A DNA stretch of 64,000 nucleotides from Trichodelitschia bisporula (Eukaryota > Ascomycota > Dothideomycetes > Phaeotrichales > Phaeotrichaceae): positions 248,001 through 312,000 of the forward strand of contig ML996688.1 of the NCBI GenBank assembly GCA_010356995.1, in the 5' to 3' direction. Positions within the stretch are counted from its first letter, which is position 1. Every line of letters begins with the position of its first letter. Below, piece by piece: positions 11,205-22,989 of this stretch. A program made the translations under genes and the position numbers. Below the pieces are notes generated by a model. It had not been told where the DNA came from and searched no databases. It saw nothing but the letters and a program-made list of their open reading frames with translations.

Positions 11205-12877
11205 TTACTTCGCGCCAACCTGGTCCAGGATGCCCTGCAGGTTGATGCTCTTCGGCCGCTCAATCGGCAGACCCAGCGCACGGTCCCAGATCAACTGCGC
11301 CAGCGGGCCGAGCCCACGACTCACACCGAAGGTCGCGGTGTAGTACAGAGTCTCCTTGAAGCCGTAGTAGTGGAACAGGACGCCGGAGCTCGAGTCGACG
11401 TTCGGGAAGGGGTTCTTAGTCTGCGCACCGTCAGTCCACATCCTTTCCCTCGCACCACGATGTCCTCACCTTGCCGTGCTCCATCAGCACCTTGGGCGCA
11501 ATCTCGCTGTTCTGCTTAACGAGCTTGAAGACAGGGTCGGCAGCGATTTCGGGCCGCGCCGAGGCGAAGTCCATAAGCGCATCGAAGCGCGGATCCGGCT
11601 TGCGCAGCACCGCGTGCCCGTAACCGGGGACAACGCGCCCGCCCTTCAGCGTGTTCCACAGGTACTCGCGCACCTTCTCATCGGAGGCATTGTCGCCAAT
11701 CGCCTCGCGCATCTGCAGGATCCAGCGCAGGACCTCCTGGGCCGCGAGGCCATGCAGCGGGCCCGCCAGGCCCTGGAGCCCAGCGGAATAAGACAAGAAA
11801 GCGTCGGACAGGGCCGAGCCAACCAGGTGCGTGGCGTGGGCGGACACGTTGCCGCCCTCGTGATCGCCGTGCAGGGCCAGGTACAGGCGGAGCAGGTCCT
11901 GGAACCCCTCGTTGTCCTTGCCGCCCTTGCCGAGCATGGCCGCGAAGTTGTAGGCCCAGTCCTGGGTCACGTCGACCTCGGCGGGGAGGGCGCCACCGCC
12001 GCGGTACGCGTTCTGGTAGATTTTGGCGGCGATGGTGGGGAGCTTGGCGAGCAGGCTGATGCTGTCGTCGAAGGTGGGCTCCCAGTAGTCGGCCTTTGCG
12101 AGGCCCTTCTCGTAGGCCTTGGCGAAGACGGAGGTGTGGTTTAGGGCGGAGACGGCGCAGGCGAATTGCGTCATCGGGTGCAGGTCGACGGGGAAGTTGT
12201 CCAGCATCTTAATTACGTAGTCGGGGAGCTGGGCTTTTTCGGCGAGTTCGCGGGAGAAGGTGCGGACTTGCGAGGTGGAGGGGACTTGGCCGGTGAGGAG
12301 GAGCCAGAACATGGCTTCGGGCAGCATTTCGGTGCCGGATGTGCCTTTGGGCAGTTCCTTTTGGCAGTCCTTGATGGTCTTGCCGTGGAAGCGGATGCCC
12401 TCGTTGGCGTCGAGGACGGAGCCTTCCCAGACCATGGCCTTGAGGCCGCTGTTGAGGGGGAGTATTAGCACCGATACAGTTGGATGGTCGGTAGGAAGAG
12501 CGGTACCGCATGCCGCCAATGGTGTTCTCAACCTTGACGTCTCCCAGCTTCTTGTCGCCATGTGCCTTGACCTTTTTGAGCAGCTCGCGCTTCTCCGGAA
12601 TGAGGCCCTTGAGCGTCTCCTTGAGATCCGGCTCGGAGGTGGAGGCATAGCCGCGCTTGGATGACCAGACGGGCACTACGAAAGGGGAAGGGTCAGATGA
12701 AGGTTCGGAAAGGGACGGAGAGGGCTCAATTGACGGTGTACATACCAGCAACAGAGCTCTTGACACCCGTAGGCTTCAATTGGAGGTTAGGAAACTGCAA
12801 TTGAGTATTCAGAGATTACGAAAACATACCCTCACGGCCTTGAGGGCCCTCGAAGCAGTTCTCGCGTTCATGGCCAT
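11205..12877 (-). CDS. mcsA: 2-methylcitrate synthase, mitochondrial
   Basis: Condenses propionyl-CoA with oxaloacetate; entry step of the methylcitrate cycle. Five exons on the minus strand: 12877-12830, 12794-12746, 12675-12507, 12448-11470, 11420-11205; 486 residues. Mitochondrial presequence [16 protein letters not shown]. Citrate-synthase superfamily active-site parts are present: [13 protein letters not shown] (His), [14 protein letters not shown] (His) and [10 protein letters not shown] (Asp). I assign the methylcitrate rather than the citrate enzyme because [32 protein letters not shown] and [18 protein letters not shown] match the McsA lineage of Aspergillus as I recall it, whereas fungal CitA reads KSLKETF and LDQAYGGARG at these places. 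The partner gene next door, 2-methylisocitrate lyase, supports this. Such enzymes usually also accept acetyl-CoA. Confidence 0.88.
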
Positions 12878-13491
12878 TGTTGTGCGGGGTAAAATGCGGG
12901 GTGGAGAACTTCAAGAAGCAAGACTGGGGAAAACACGGGGGAAGGGAATGGGGAAGTTGTATTTATAACCTAACAAATGGCCTGATGGGTATCCTGTCTG
13001 TTGTCCCGGCTATCACGAGGCAAGTAGCAGGCTGATCGGACGGCGGGAGGCAGGAAGGACATTGCCGAATGGATATACGTGCGGTGTGCCGCTATGGGGC
13101 ATTCCGAGGATGACCTACTGCCGATGCCACCCGCGATGCTGCATCACCTCTAGACGCCTCCCGCTGGTCCAACGGCGCACGTCCAATGACCTACTGACTT
13201 GGAGCCGCATCGAATCCTACCACAACTCCCCTCGGCGTTCGGGTCCGGCCAAGCGGATGAGCTTAAGCGGCTGTCACTGTTCCTCGAAGCTTACGGCGCA
13301 TGGGTTGGTTGAAGCTCTGAGGCGTCATCGGCTCATCCACCGCCACCCGGCAATGCTGAACAATCTGACCATTGAACTTTTTCTTACCCTCTGAATATAC
13401 CACTCTCCGATCTTCTCCAATTCTTCTCACTTTTGCTCTGTTTCCCTCTCCTCCCCTCTCGCGCTTCATCCTTCCCTCTCCAACCATCACC
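12878..13491. promoter_or_regulatory. Shared divergent promoter of mcsA and mclA
   Basis: 614 bp between two divergent start codons, with no coding potential of its own. CT-rich stretches precede the mclA ATG (13,400-13,490). The two genes catalyse the first and last steps of one pathway, so common control from this segment is likely. I could not assign a specific activator site with confidence. Confidence 0.6.
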
Positions 13492-15451
13492 ATGCTCCGG
13501 CCTGTCTTCCGCCAGGCCTGTCGAACATCCCGCCGCATACCGCGCCCCTCCCTCCCCACAACCACCGGCGCTCCCCTCCTCCGCACGCTCGCGACCTCCG
13601 CCCACCGCATGTCGCCCCTCACACCCGTCTCCCCTCCCGTATCCTCCGCCCTCCCCTCCGACTCCTTCCAGCTCCTGTCTACGGCCGACAAAGCCGGCGG
13701 AGCCGAAGATGCCCTCTTCGCCGAACAAGTAAAGCAGGTAGAAGAATGGTGGTCAACGCCGCGCTACAATGGGATCAAACGGCCGTACACCGCCGCCGAC
13801 GTCGTCGCCCGGCGCGGCACATTGCAGCAAACATACCCCTCCTCGCTCATGGCGCGTAAGCTCTTCAACCTGTTCGAAGAGCGCGCCGCGGAGGGCAAGC
13901 CAGTGCACACGAGTATGGGACCCCACTCTCTCTCTGAAGATATTCTTCTAACACGCCACAGTGGGCGCAATCGACCCCATCCAAATGACCCAACAAGCGC
14001 CCAACCAAGAAGTCCTCTACATCTCCGGCTGGGCCTGCAGCTCCGTCCTCACGACCACCAACGAAGTGAGCGCCGACTTCGGCGACTACCCCTACAACAC
14101 CGTGCCCAACCAGGTGCAGCGCCTGTTTAAGGCCCAACAACTGCACGACCGTAAGCAGTGGGATAATAGGCGCAAGATGAGCGCAGATGAGCGGAAGACG
14201 ACGCCGTATATCGACTATCTGCGACCGATTGTCGCGGACGGAGACACCGGGTACGCTTCCCCCCTACCCAGGGCTATGTATCTAGACTGACGTCCCAGCC
14301 ATGGTGGTCTCTCCGCAGTCCTCAAGCTCGCGAAGCTGTTCGCCGAAAACGGCGCCGCGGCCGTGCACTTCGAGGACCAGCTGCACGGGGGCAAGAAATG
14401 CGGGCATCTGGCGGGCAAGGTCCTGGTCCCCACCGGCGACCACATCAACCGGCTCGTCGCGGCCCGCTATCAGTGGGATCTGATGGGGTGCGAGAACCTA
14501 GTCATCGCGCGGACGGACTCCGAGAGCGGTAAGCTGCTCAGCAGCGCCGTGGACGTGCGGGACCACGAATTCATCCTCGGCGTGACGGAGGATGTGGAGC
14601 CCCTGGCCGAGACGCTGCAGCACATGGAGCAGGAGGGTGCGCCGGGGCCGGAGATCGATGCGTATGAGGCGGCGTGGGTGAAGAAGCATAAGCTCGTTAC
14701 GTTTGATGAGGCGGCTGTTGCGCACCTCAAGGCTGAGGGCGCGGTCCAGGGCGCTATTGATGCGTACACGAAGGCGGTTAAGGAGAATCCGAATCTCTCG
14801 CTTCTGCAGCGAAGGAAGTTGGCTAATAAGGACGCGAAGACGGCGGTGTTTTTCTCGTGGGATATTCCCCGGACGAGGGAGGGTTTCTATCATTTCCGGG
14901 CGGGTATGCAGGCGGCTACGAAGCGCGCGAAGGAGTTTGCGCCGTATGCGGACTTGCTCTGGGTTGAGACGGGGGATCCGAGCGTGGAGAAGGCCTCGGT
15001 TTTCGCGCGCGATATTCGCGCCGCGCACCCGGGGAAGAAGCTGGTGTACAACCTTTCGCCGAGCTTCAACTGGATGGCGCACGGGTTTACGGAGTCGACG
15101 CTCAAAAGCTTCGTGTGGGATCTCGCGAAGGAGGGGTTCGTGATGCAGCTCATTTCGCTCGCGGGTGTTCACTCTACGGCCACGATTACGAATGAGTTGA
15201 GCAAGGAGTTTAAGGATAAGGGGATGTTGGCGTATGTGGAGCTTGTGCAGAGACGGGAGAAGGAGCTTGGGTGCGATGTGCTTACGCATCAGAAGTGGAG
15301 TGGTGCTGGGCTGGTGGATGGGATGTTGGGGGCGATTCAGAGTGGGAGCTCTGGGAGTAAGAGTATGGGGGAGGGGAATACGGAGACGAGTAAGTGCGCT
15401 GTTTGGTGATGGAGTGGACGGTAATGCTAATATGTTACCACAGGCTTTTAA
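13492..15451 (+). CDS. mclA: 2-methylisocitrate lyase, mitochondrial
   Basis: Cleaves 2-methylisocitrate to pyruvate and succinate, the last step of the methylcitrate cycle. Four exons: 13492-13912, 13962-14250, 14299-15389, 15444-15451; 602 residues. The last exon adds only Ser-Phe-stop, giving a ...NTETSF end like the ...TEDQF ends of the isocitrate lyase family. An Arg/Ser-rich presequence of about 40 residues indicates mitochondria. Isocitrate-lyase superfamily features: [38 protein letters not shown], the catalytic KKCGH (Cys near residue 271), [26 protein letters not shown] and [10 protein letters not shown]. The presequence and the neighbouring synthase favour the methylisocitrate enzyme over the peroxisomal glyoxylate-cycle isocitrate lyase; no C-terminal peroxisomal signal is seen. 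Confidence 0.9.
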
Positions 15452-15683
15452 AACTGGACGAGAGATCAAGGAAGCGTCGCGGATTGTAGATATGTAAATC
15501 GTATCATGTTGTTATGAATGCTTTTGGAGCAAGATGATATTCTGATTCTGAAGTTGTCTTTGCCATCGCATCTTAGCCGGACATACCTTTGCCTTCCTTC
15601 TGGATCTGGATGGACCTTTTGGACCCTCTTTACCCGGAGACGGAATCGCCGGCTGAACACGACTACCAGCCGAATTCCGTCCG
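15452..15683. other. 3' flank of mclA
   Basis: Probable 3' UTR; the bases after the stop could be read in other frames but show nothing recognisable. Confidence 0.4.
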
Positions 15684-16272
15684 TCTGTAACTCCACCATC
15701 TAGGCTTTACAACCCTTATGAACTCTCTTCCCTAAATCTCCAGGTGCTCTTCTATCTAACCTACCACTTCTTTCTCCTATTGGAGGTGGAAGGTTGGTCA
15801 CGCCTTCTTTACTCGAAAAGTATACGGGAGATGCTAGCCGCACACCCCCTTCTCGTCCCAGCCTCGTTCGGAATACAAGCTCCAATCTCTCGGGTCTGCA
15901 ACTCCACCACTCCGGCTTTACGAATCTCGTAAACCGTCCTCCCTGAGTCATCAGATGCTCCTCCAGCTAACCCACCACTGCTTCATCCGAACGGAGGTGG
16001 AAGGTTAGTCACGCCTCCGTTACTCGAAAATGTGGGGGAGATGCTAGCCGCACACCCCTTCTCGTCCCAACCTCTGTCGAAATGTAAGCTCCAAGTTCTT
16101 AGGTCCGTAACTCCACCATGCCAGTTTTACAAATTCTAAAAACCGTCTTCCCTAAGTCTACAGATACTCCTCTACCTAACCCACCCTTTTTTTGTTCTAC
16201 CGGAGATAGAAAGTTGATCACTCCTCCACTACTCAAAAAATATGGAGGGAAGTCCTAGTCGCACACCCCCAC
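15684..16272. repeat. Tandem repeat, unit about 210 bp, nearly three copies
   Basis: The landmark CTCCACC occurs at 15691, 15902 and 16111 (spacing 211 and 209). Each unit also carries GGAGGTGGAAGGTT or a variant, a CACNCCTNC...ACTCGAAAA segment and a final AGCCGCACACCCC segment. Copies one and two are close to each other. Copy three carries many G-to-A and C-to-T differences (for example GGAGGTGGAAGG becoming GGAGATAGAAAG). No open reading frame is conserved across units. Confidence 0.85.
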
Positions 16273-16984
16273 CTCACCGCAGGCTCACCAGTAGCATGCA
16301 GACAAGACCCATTATCTCCTAGAAACCATGACAATACATTCCCATCCCGCCGTCAAACCACCGCCGTAAAACCCATCCAACCCGCCCCACGACCGGCAAG
16401 GCTGAAGCGCCACCACCGCCACGACGCCACATACTGAACCTCGACCTCGACCTCGACCCATCATCAAGCAAACCCTAATGACGTCCTCTTCATCATCTAC
16501 ACCCGGCACACCAGCAGCCGTGGTCAGCGGCATCGCGTCTCTATCCAGCTCCACCCACTAACCCCCTCCTCCGCCGAAAATAGCCCCTCAAACCCCGGCC
16601 CGTTACGCATATATTAACCCCCATCGCTTCGCGCCGCGCCGGTATCCGCAAGCCGCCCAGCGGCCAACCTTCCCACCAACCAAGACGCCGTGGCCTTCGC
16701 CGGCGGATCCGCAGCCCTCCCCGCTTAATATCACGCATCATATCACGCGCACGGATAACACAAACCGAACAGTGGCAAGTAAATTGCAGCCGCGGGGGCG
16801 CGTAGATACATCGTCTAATATAGGTACATGCACACGCGCTCCCCTGCGCGTGGATCGATCGGCCGCCAGCGGAGGCAGGCCCGATGCGGAAGGTGTGGAT
16901 GTGGTATCGGAGCCAGTCCGAAATGTGAGCGAGTGATGCCGCCTCCTATTCCTCCTCCAACTCTCATCCTCCCCTGTCTACCCC
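16273..16984. other. Gene-free stretch
   Basis: About 710 bp with short Pro/Arg-type shadow frames and a (CTCGAC)3 run near 16439-16457. Nothing supportable. Confidence 0.4.
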
Positions 16985-17695
16985 CTAAAAGCCGTTCTTC
17001 TCGTCGATGTGCTTGTACCGCTCCTGCTCGTAGCGGTACTTGAGCACCATGACGTTGCAGAGGAGGAGGAGGACGTCGACGCCGACGATGCCGAATGCGG
17101 CGGTGAAGATGAGGTCGAGGTAGTTGTTTGCGAAGGCGGAGAAGGGGCCGACGCACCCGCCTTTCATGGCGGCGACGCTGGCGGAGGGGCAGGTGGTGTC
17201 GCGGATGAAGGGGGGGGAGGTGGAGTCGAGGTAGCCGCAGCAGTTGAACTAGGCCGTTAGTCGGGTATAAGAGAGGTGGGGAGAGAGTGAGCTTACCCGT
17301 TGCTGCAAGAGCGACTGGACCTCCGCGCCCTGGCGGCCCCACACGCCGTTCAAGTTGGACCGGGTCTGGAGTGTGTCGAACCAGACGAACAGGCCCAGGG
17401 AAAGCGTGAAGACGGAGCACAGCACCACGAGCCAGCCCTGCAGTTTGAGCCAGCCGCGGTTCATGGGCAGCGCGAGGGCAGGGAGGGAAACGAGGAAGGT
17501 GGCGAACATGAAGATTGCGTTGACGATGGCGCCGGTGAGTGGGCATTGCCTGAGGAGGATTTCGAAGGCGATGTTTGAGATGGTGGGGGGTGCGCGCTCG
17601 GCGGCTTCGGAGAGGATGGCGAAGCCGATGAGCAGGCCGGCGCAGGAGAGGAAGAGGAAGGAGATGAGGAGGTAGGTGAGCATGAGTTTGTTCAT
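16985..17695 (-). CDS. Tetraspanin (fungal, possibly Pls1-type)
   Basis: Four-pass membrane protein of 220 residues. Exons 17695-17297 and 17248-16985 on the minus strand, intron 48 bp. TM1 lies near residues 5-28 (LMLTYLLISFLFLSCAGLL), TM2 near 50-72, TM3 near 82-103 (WLVVLCSVFTLSLGLFVWF), then a large loop, and TM4 (AAFGIVGVDVLLLLCNVMVL). The loop carries the CCG motif (FNCCGYLDSTSPP) at the exon junction plus two further cysteines (DTTCPS, KGGCVGP), as tetraspanins require. The cytosolic tail RYEQERYKHIDEKNGF and overall length fit Pls1, the tetraspanin needed for appressorium penetration in plant-pathogenic fungi, but Tsp2/Tsp3 alternatives are not excluded without alignment. Confidence 0.8.
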
Positions 17696-20600
17696 TTTGG
17701 CGGTTGGGAGGGGGGGATGGTCTATGTGATAGTGGTGAGGGTGTCGTGATGGTGGTGATAGTGGCGTCGTAGTGTTGATGTCGATCTACGAACCGCGATG
17801 CCGCCTTACGGATCGTTGAAAAGAGCGTGAAGCCGGTTCACGATGGTGAAGTCGCTTCGCGATGGTGAAGTCGTATGGACAGAAGACGGATATCGTCGCC
17901 GAAGAGAATCGCCCAGCGTCTCTTTCGTATATACCGGTGGCTCAGAATTCGTGAAAGCGCAGGCACAGCAGCAGCAAAAGAGCGAAAGAATTTGACCAGC
18001 AAAGAAGAACACACCAACACACAATCAACCACGCATCAATCGCAGCCGTGTACACCAAGAGAAAGTCGTGACAAAACTCGTCCCTCAGCTTCCAACAACA
18101 GGCGGCCATCCGCCGTGTTTTAGCAGTCGACGCAAAAAGCAACCCGCTCAAACTCCACCTCTCCTGTCCTGTACACCAAAGAGACACCAGCGACACGCCC
18201 TGAACGGCCCGTCAGCCTTCTCCCCACCTGTTTCACCCCCGTCTTAGATGCATCTCGCCCATCCACTCGTTGGCTTCCCGAGATGAGCACTCCCGCGCCG
18301 CGCCCGCCACCCGTCATGCAGGAACCAGCGCCGGACGCCGGCCCAGGAACCAGCCCAGCCAACAGAACGACCGCGCCACAGGGCGGCTCAGCTCAACGTT
18401 CGGGCTCAGCCGTACAACGGGCTGTGGCGGCGAGCCCGGCGAGGCTCCAACACTTCAACAACACCTTCTAAAGCCTTCCAACACCGCTGTTAATCATAGG
18501 CATTCTCGCTCTGTCTTCTTTTCTTGTTGGAGAAGGAGAGCAGCGAGACTCCCCTCCCTCTCACCGCAATGTCGCACCCTCAAACCCCCATCCCCTCACG
18601 TCCCGCCTTCACGGCGGACTCTCGAAACGGGGCCGCCGGACGAGGCGCGGCGCCACACGCCAGGGCGCCAATCAGAGCGCGCAGCGGGGGATATGCTGGC
18701 CCGCCTATCGGCGCGGGCGGGGGAGAACGTACCACTGCAATTGCGCAAAAGCTGAGTAAGGAGAGAGAGCGAGAGGCGTGCATGCAGTGAATAGCTTGCT
18801 GCTAATGTAGAGTGATTCTTAGGGTTAAAAGAGAGAAGGAGGAGAATTTTACTTGTTGGATTTGTTGAGAAGAGGATTTCTACGTTCTGGTGATCGGCAG
18901 CTTGCTTGAGGGGACCCGCGACGCGTGTGCAACTGTGTAGCCGCTTGTTTCGCGGCCGAAGCGCTGCGCTGCGCGTCGCGTTTTACAAAGGCTGTTGTAC
19001 GCTCTGCGCTCTCCTGCGCTACGCGCGCACGACAATGAGGTTGCGGATGTGGGGCAACAGCGATGAACACGAGCAGAGTGGGTTGAAGAAGCGGAGGGTA
19101 CGTACTCTTTTGGCCAAATTGATGCAGCTTGCTTACCCCCCACGCCCCCGTGATAGGGGGGCTGGGCGGTAGTGTCAAACTCGTCAGCTTTTGGAGGATG
19201 GGATTGTGGCCGCATGCCATTCATGAGAACTGGATGGCTACAGTAAGAGATGCAGTAAGGGTTATTCTGGGCTTCTGCCAGCCCATTCGGCAGCTGTGGT
19301 GGAATGCCGCCGGCGGCTCAGCGATAGATCGGAAAGATGTATCAATGAATTAGTTTCCCATGAGTGACGTCACATGTATCATTCGAAGCGCTGGCGCGCG
19401 ACAGCCACGCTCTGTCCACCCACTCATTCTCATCGACATCACCTTGGTTCAAGGTGTAAAACGTACCGATTTAATAACCCTCTTCGCAAGGCTTACGCGA
19501 TGTCAAATCGATATATAGATCAGGTCGGCTCGTGCCGACTCTCATGTGCTCGTAACGGTCTCCATGGACCCGACTTCGGACATATTCCATGACGCCCTTC
19601 CCAAGGGTCTACAGTACCGCGTGAAAGACACGTACGTTGCTTACAATGTGCAAAGCACGCATCTGATACTGGTCCAGAACCCCACCTAGCCCGATGGGTT
19701 CATCTTGGTGGTGGCGACTAAGTTGAAGTCTACCGCATGTAAAGACCACGCACGACGTTGAGCTTACGAATCCGTCCTAGCTCCGAACCCTAGCCCAACC
19801 AGATATGGTAATCTTGGAGACGACCACTAAGTTGCAGAATGCGGTCATCCTGATGTTTAAAGGCAGCAGTCGCTCGGAAGTCGATGGTAAAGGCGCATGA
19901 GAGCTCGCGAGCGGGGCGCGTTACGTGGTCAGAAACTGTCCATGATTTCCTGGAAATGAGCGGTAGACCGAGAATCCCAAGTGCTGTCGGGATGGTTGAT
20001 AGAAGAAAATGATCGTCAATAGTATCGACGACCTCCCGAAAGTGGTGTGGAACAATGCAGGGTCGCGAACACGCCATCTGTCCAACATTATCAAGGTTGA
20101 CACTTCGCTATGCAAGACCATTCAGGTACCAACCAACATGAACCCCATTACCGGTCACACATAAGGCTGATGGTTCAAAGACCGGTACTGGTACGAACCC
20201 GTCTCCCCGGCTGACTGTAAGCGGATTTTTTTGTGTTGCACGGTTGAGCTCGAACCGTGCGGATGGCTCCAATTTACCAGATACCGCTTTTCTGCTCACG
20301 AAATGGCCTATACTTGGGTCGGAAAATCGAAGGTGGTGACAGCAGTGTCGTATTTCAGCGACTTGACTGGAGCAACAGGTCAAAAGCTGCTTGCTCGACG
20401 CTGGAGGTCAGAGCAAGGCTTAGCGATCAGCTCAGCAGCGAACTCCACCTGCCTTATTGGTGTTGGTACCCAATATCGGATAACCCCATGTCCCGGATCG
20501 TAGGTTCCTGATAAGACGGATGGCCGATGATGGCACTTCGATCGTGGATCCATGGTTAGATGAGGTAGGGGCACAGGAACGGCAGAGAGGGTGGGGATCG

Positions 20601-20813
20601 CTGCGGAGCGCGTTGGATGTTCACAGGGCAGCGGCACCTTCAAGTAGGCGATCCGGTGGATTATGGACGCCGTAGCCTTGATCTGAAAAGGGTTAAAAAG
20701 GTTAGTGTCCACCTTGGAACACGAACTCATCCTGTCGTTGTATTACTGAAGTTGGACATTCTCTTCCAAGTCTTGCCCTATACCTTCGGCCTGAAGTTGT
20801 TCCGACCCGGACA
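17696..20813. other. Gene-poor region
   Basis: Three kilobases with no recognisable domain on either strand. Short details: a 14-bp direct repeat CGATGGTGAAGTCG at 17841 and 17860; a Pro/Ala-rich reading frame of 62 codons at 18283-18471; one small possible gene at 18569 listed separately. From about 19,220 to 20,800 the sequence has neither long frames nor repeats that I can identify. Confidence 0.4.
18569..18790 (+). CDS. Small hypothetical protein (weak)
   Basis: ATG to TGA, 73 codons, basic and Gly/Arg/Ala rich (ADSRNGAAGRGAAPHARAPI). A GTAAGG donor inside its end and a GCTAAT...TAG acceptor near 18,810 would give a spliced form ending ...AIAQKLK. No family recognised, no signal peptide or TM. 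The open frame may be chance in GC-rich DNA. Confidence 0.25.
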   Translation: MSHPQTPIPSRPAFTADSRNGAAGRGAAPHARAPIRARSGGYAGPPIGAGGGERTTAIAQKLSKEREREACMQ

Positions 20814-21314
20814 GTGTCCCTTCAGCATCGGGAGATCGCCACGATCCCATCTCTCCTCCCGAGCAAGCTCCCTTCGTCGGCACACAATCTCGAGGCACGG
20901 CTCTTTGATAGATTCAGTCAGTACGACGCTGGCGGGAGCTCGATTCGGTGCGTCTTCCACAAAGAGATTCCGACCTCACTTTTAGGACGCGGGGAGAGGC
21001 TCTTCCTGGCCAATGACGGAGCTCCTAAGGCCACTGTGAGGTACGCTATGGCCTGGGGCAGCAGGGACCGCATTATGGCCCTGCGCCCTTGCCCCTCCTT
21101 CCGTTCAGGGAGAAATACCGCCCCGGCCCCCGATCGCCCCTTCCCCTCTCACATCCGCCCCCCGTTCCACCCTCTGCTTTTCCGCTTTGCCTCTCTGAGA
21201 CTGAAGCGCCTTCCCCAGCACAGCACAGCGCAGACCCTCCGCATCGACTCCCCACCTGACAGCTACCAGACGCTTGATACAGTGCTGTCCCATCGAGAGG
21301 TGTCGAGCAAGCAG

Positions 21315-21344
21315 CTGCAACTGCAACTGCAACTGCAACTGCAA
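21315..21344. repeat. (CTGCAA)5 hexanucleotide repeat
   Basis: Five perfect CTGCAA units in a row inside non-coding sequence upstream of the MADS-box gene. Confidence 0.9.
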
Positions 21345-21834
21345 AGCGACGTAAGTTACCGCGAGAAAGGTACATACCTGCTTCTATTCACTTCATCAAT
21401 CGATCCGCAGGCACTCAGCCGAACTGCCTTTCCACGTCTAATCTACCGCCTTATTTTGCCGCGCCGGCCACCTTCCCCCATAAACGCTGCAGACCTGTTA
21501 CCGGATGCGAAAGCATGTCGCGCATGTTCGTTCGGTCCGATGATGGGACGAAGCCGAATGCCTCCTTTCGAGAAATGCGAGAGAGAAACGGCATTCGAAG
21601 GTTGCACAGGAGGAACCGATCGAGAAGTGGATTTGCGGGAAGGGCGAATGCAGGCTTGAGACGCGGGGCCCAGCAGCGGGGTGCAAAGCTTGTTCCTCCG
21701 CTCTGAAGGGACCTTTGATTTTGAAGTCTTGACTCGCTAACCGGGCATTTCCCTTTTTGCATTTCCCTGACCGAATTGGGCCGACCATTGGATCGAGCTT
21801 TGCGGAATGCTCAGACATTTGGACCACTTTGCAT

Positions 21835-22989
21835 GGTCGTCCTCCACTCTCCACTCCTCTCCTCTCCTCCCGTCTGCTCCGCTCCCGTTTCCTCTCCGCT
21901 CTCATCCCCTGTTATCGCTTACATTCCACCCTCCCTCTCTTCGGAGGAAAGAGCAAGACGAGCATCTCCACATCATGGAACTCCAGTCTCCGCCCTCAAA
22001 GTCTCTCTCTCTCTTCCTCCTTGCTTCCTTCCCCATTTTCGTCCCTACCGCAATCCACAATTACTAATTCCCCCTCATCCTGTCCCATCTCCACCAAACC
22101 CCCCACCCCTCCCCCCCTTCCTTAGTTCCTTCCGTCTCTTCCTTTGCTGCCAAAAAATGCACCCCTGCACCCTGTTGCCTCAGGCTGTCAATTATTACCT
22201 TTTTGCCCTCGCGTTGCCTCGCCTCGTCTCGCGTCTTTCTGTCCTCGTCTCCTCTTTTTCACTTCTTCTCACTATTCACCTCCTACCTTGTGTCTTCTCC
22301 CACTTTTGCCCTCCTACTCCCCACCCCCCCATCTCCCACCCCGCCACAAACACAGACTGGCCCCGTCGGCCCTTTCCCTTGGCCGAGTCTTTTGCAGGGC
22401 AGGCAAAAGCGCCAAGTCAGGTTCGACCCACGGCCCTTAATACCCACGCACCATTCCTGAAGAGTGCAGCCCAATCCTCTTTTCGTTCTTGTCACTTTGC
22501 CGGATTCTCTCAAATCCACTCTCTTTTAGGCTACTCCGTGCTTCTTCCACTCAACTTCCACTCCACCCTCCCCCCAAACGACTTTCCACTCCGCTCCGCT
22601 GCTGCACTTGAAAAGCTCTCAGCTGCAGATCAGTACGTCTCGCATATTATTCCCCGCTCCGCCCCTCATCATTCTTTCCACCCCCACTACCTTAGTTTTG
22701 TTCGCCTCAAAATGTGTTCCGCCCAGCGGGCCGCACATCTCTGCGCCTTTCATCCACCCCCAGTCCGCGCCAACCCCCCNNNNNNNNNNNNNNNNNNNNN
22801 NNNNNNNNNNNNNCGTGCCCACTGCCCAGTCCCCCACCCCCCAGTTTAAGCCCTTTGCTTTCCTCCGAACCCGCCTGCCCTCCTCCAAAAGGGAAATCCC
22901 CACACAAGCGCTTGCGACCGCAAACAGTTACCCTCAAACAAAATACCTAATCCGTCCAATAGTCTTGACAACCAACCATTTTCTCTACA
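21835..22989 (+). promoter_or_regulatory. Long pyrimidine-rich leader/promoter of the MADS-box gene
   Basis: More than 1 kb dominated by C and T on the plus strand, ending in CTCTACA just before the MCM1 ATG. Long open frames across it are compositional artefacts. Such tracts are typical of promoters and long 5' UTRs of highly regulated fungal genes. Interrupted by a sequencing gap at 22780-22813. Confidence 0.55.
22780..22813. other. Assembly gap (34 N)
   Basis: Run of N beginning directly after a C6 run in a pyrimidine-rich stretch; the true length is unknown. Confidence 0.99.

Noticed and set aside
11205-12877. Calling this gene the ordinary mitochondrial citrate synthase
   Set aside because: N-terminal and GGMRGLK segments fit the methylcitrate synthase lineage better and the neighbour is methylisocitrate lyase; still worth a phylogeny.
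14498-15469. Open frame of 323 codons on the minus strand
   Set aside because: Antisense shadow of 2-methylisocitrate lyase caused by GC-rich codons.
20814-21659. Open frame of 281 codons
   Set aside because: Includes the CTGCAA repeat and low-complexity parts; no ATG with good context, no conserved residues.
21776-22849. Open frame of 357 codons through the pyrimidine-rich region
   Set aside because: Ser/Pro/Leu composition follows from C/T-rich DNA, the frame crosses the N gap, and neighbouring frames are equally open.
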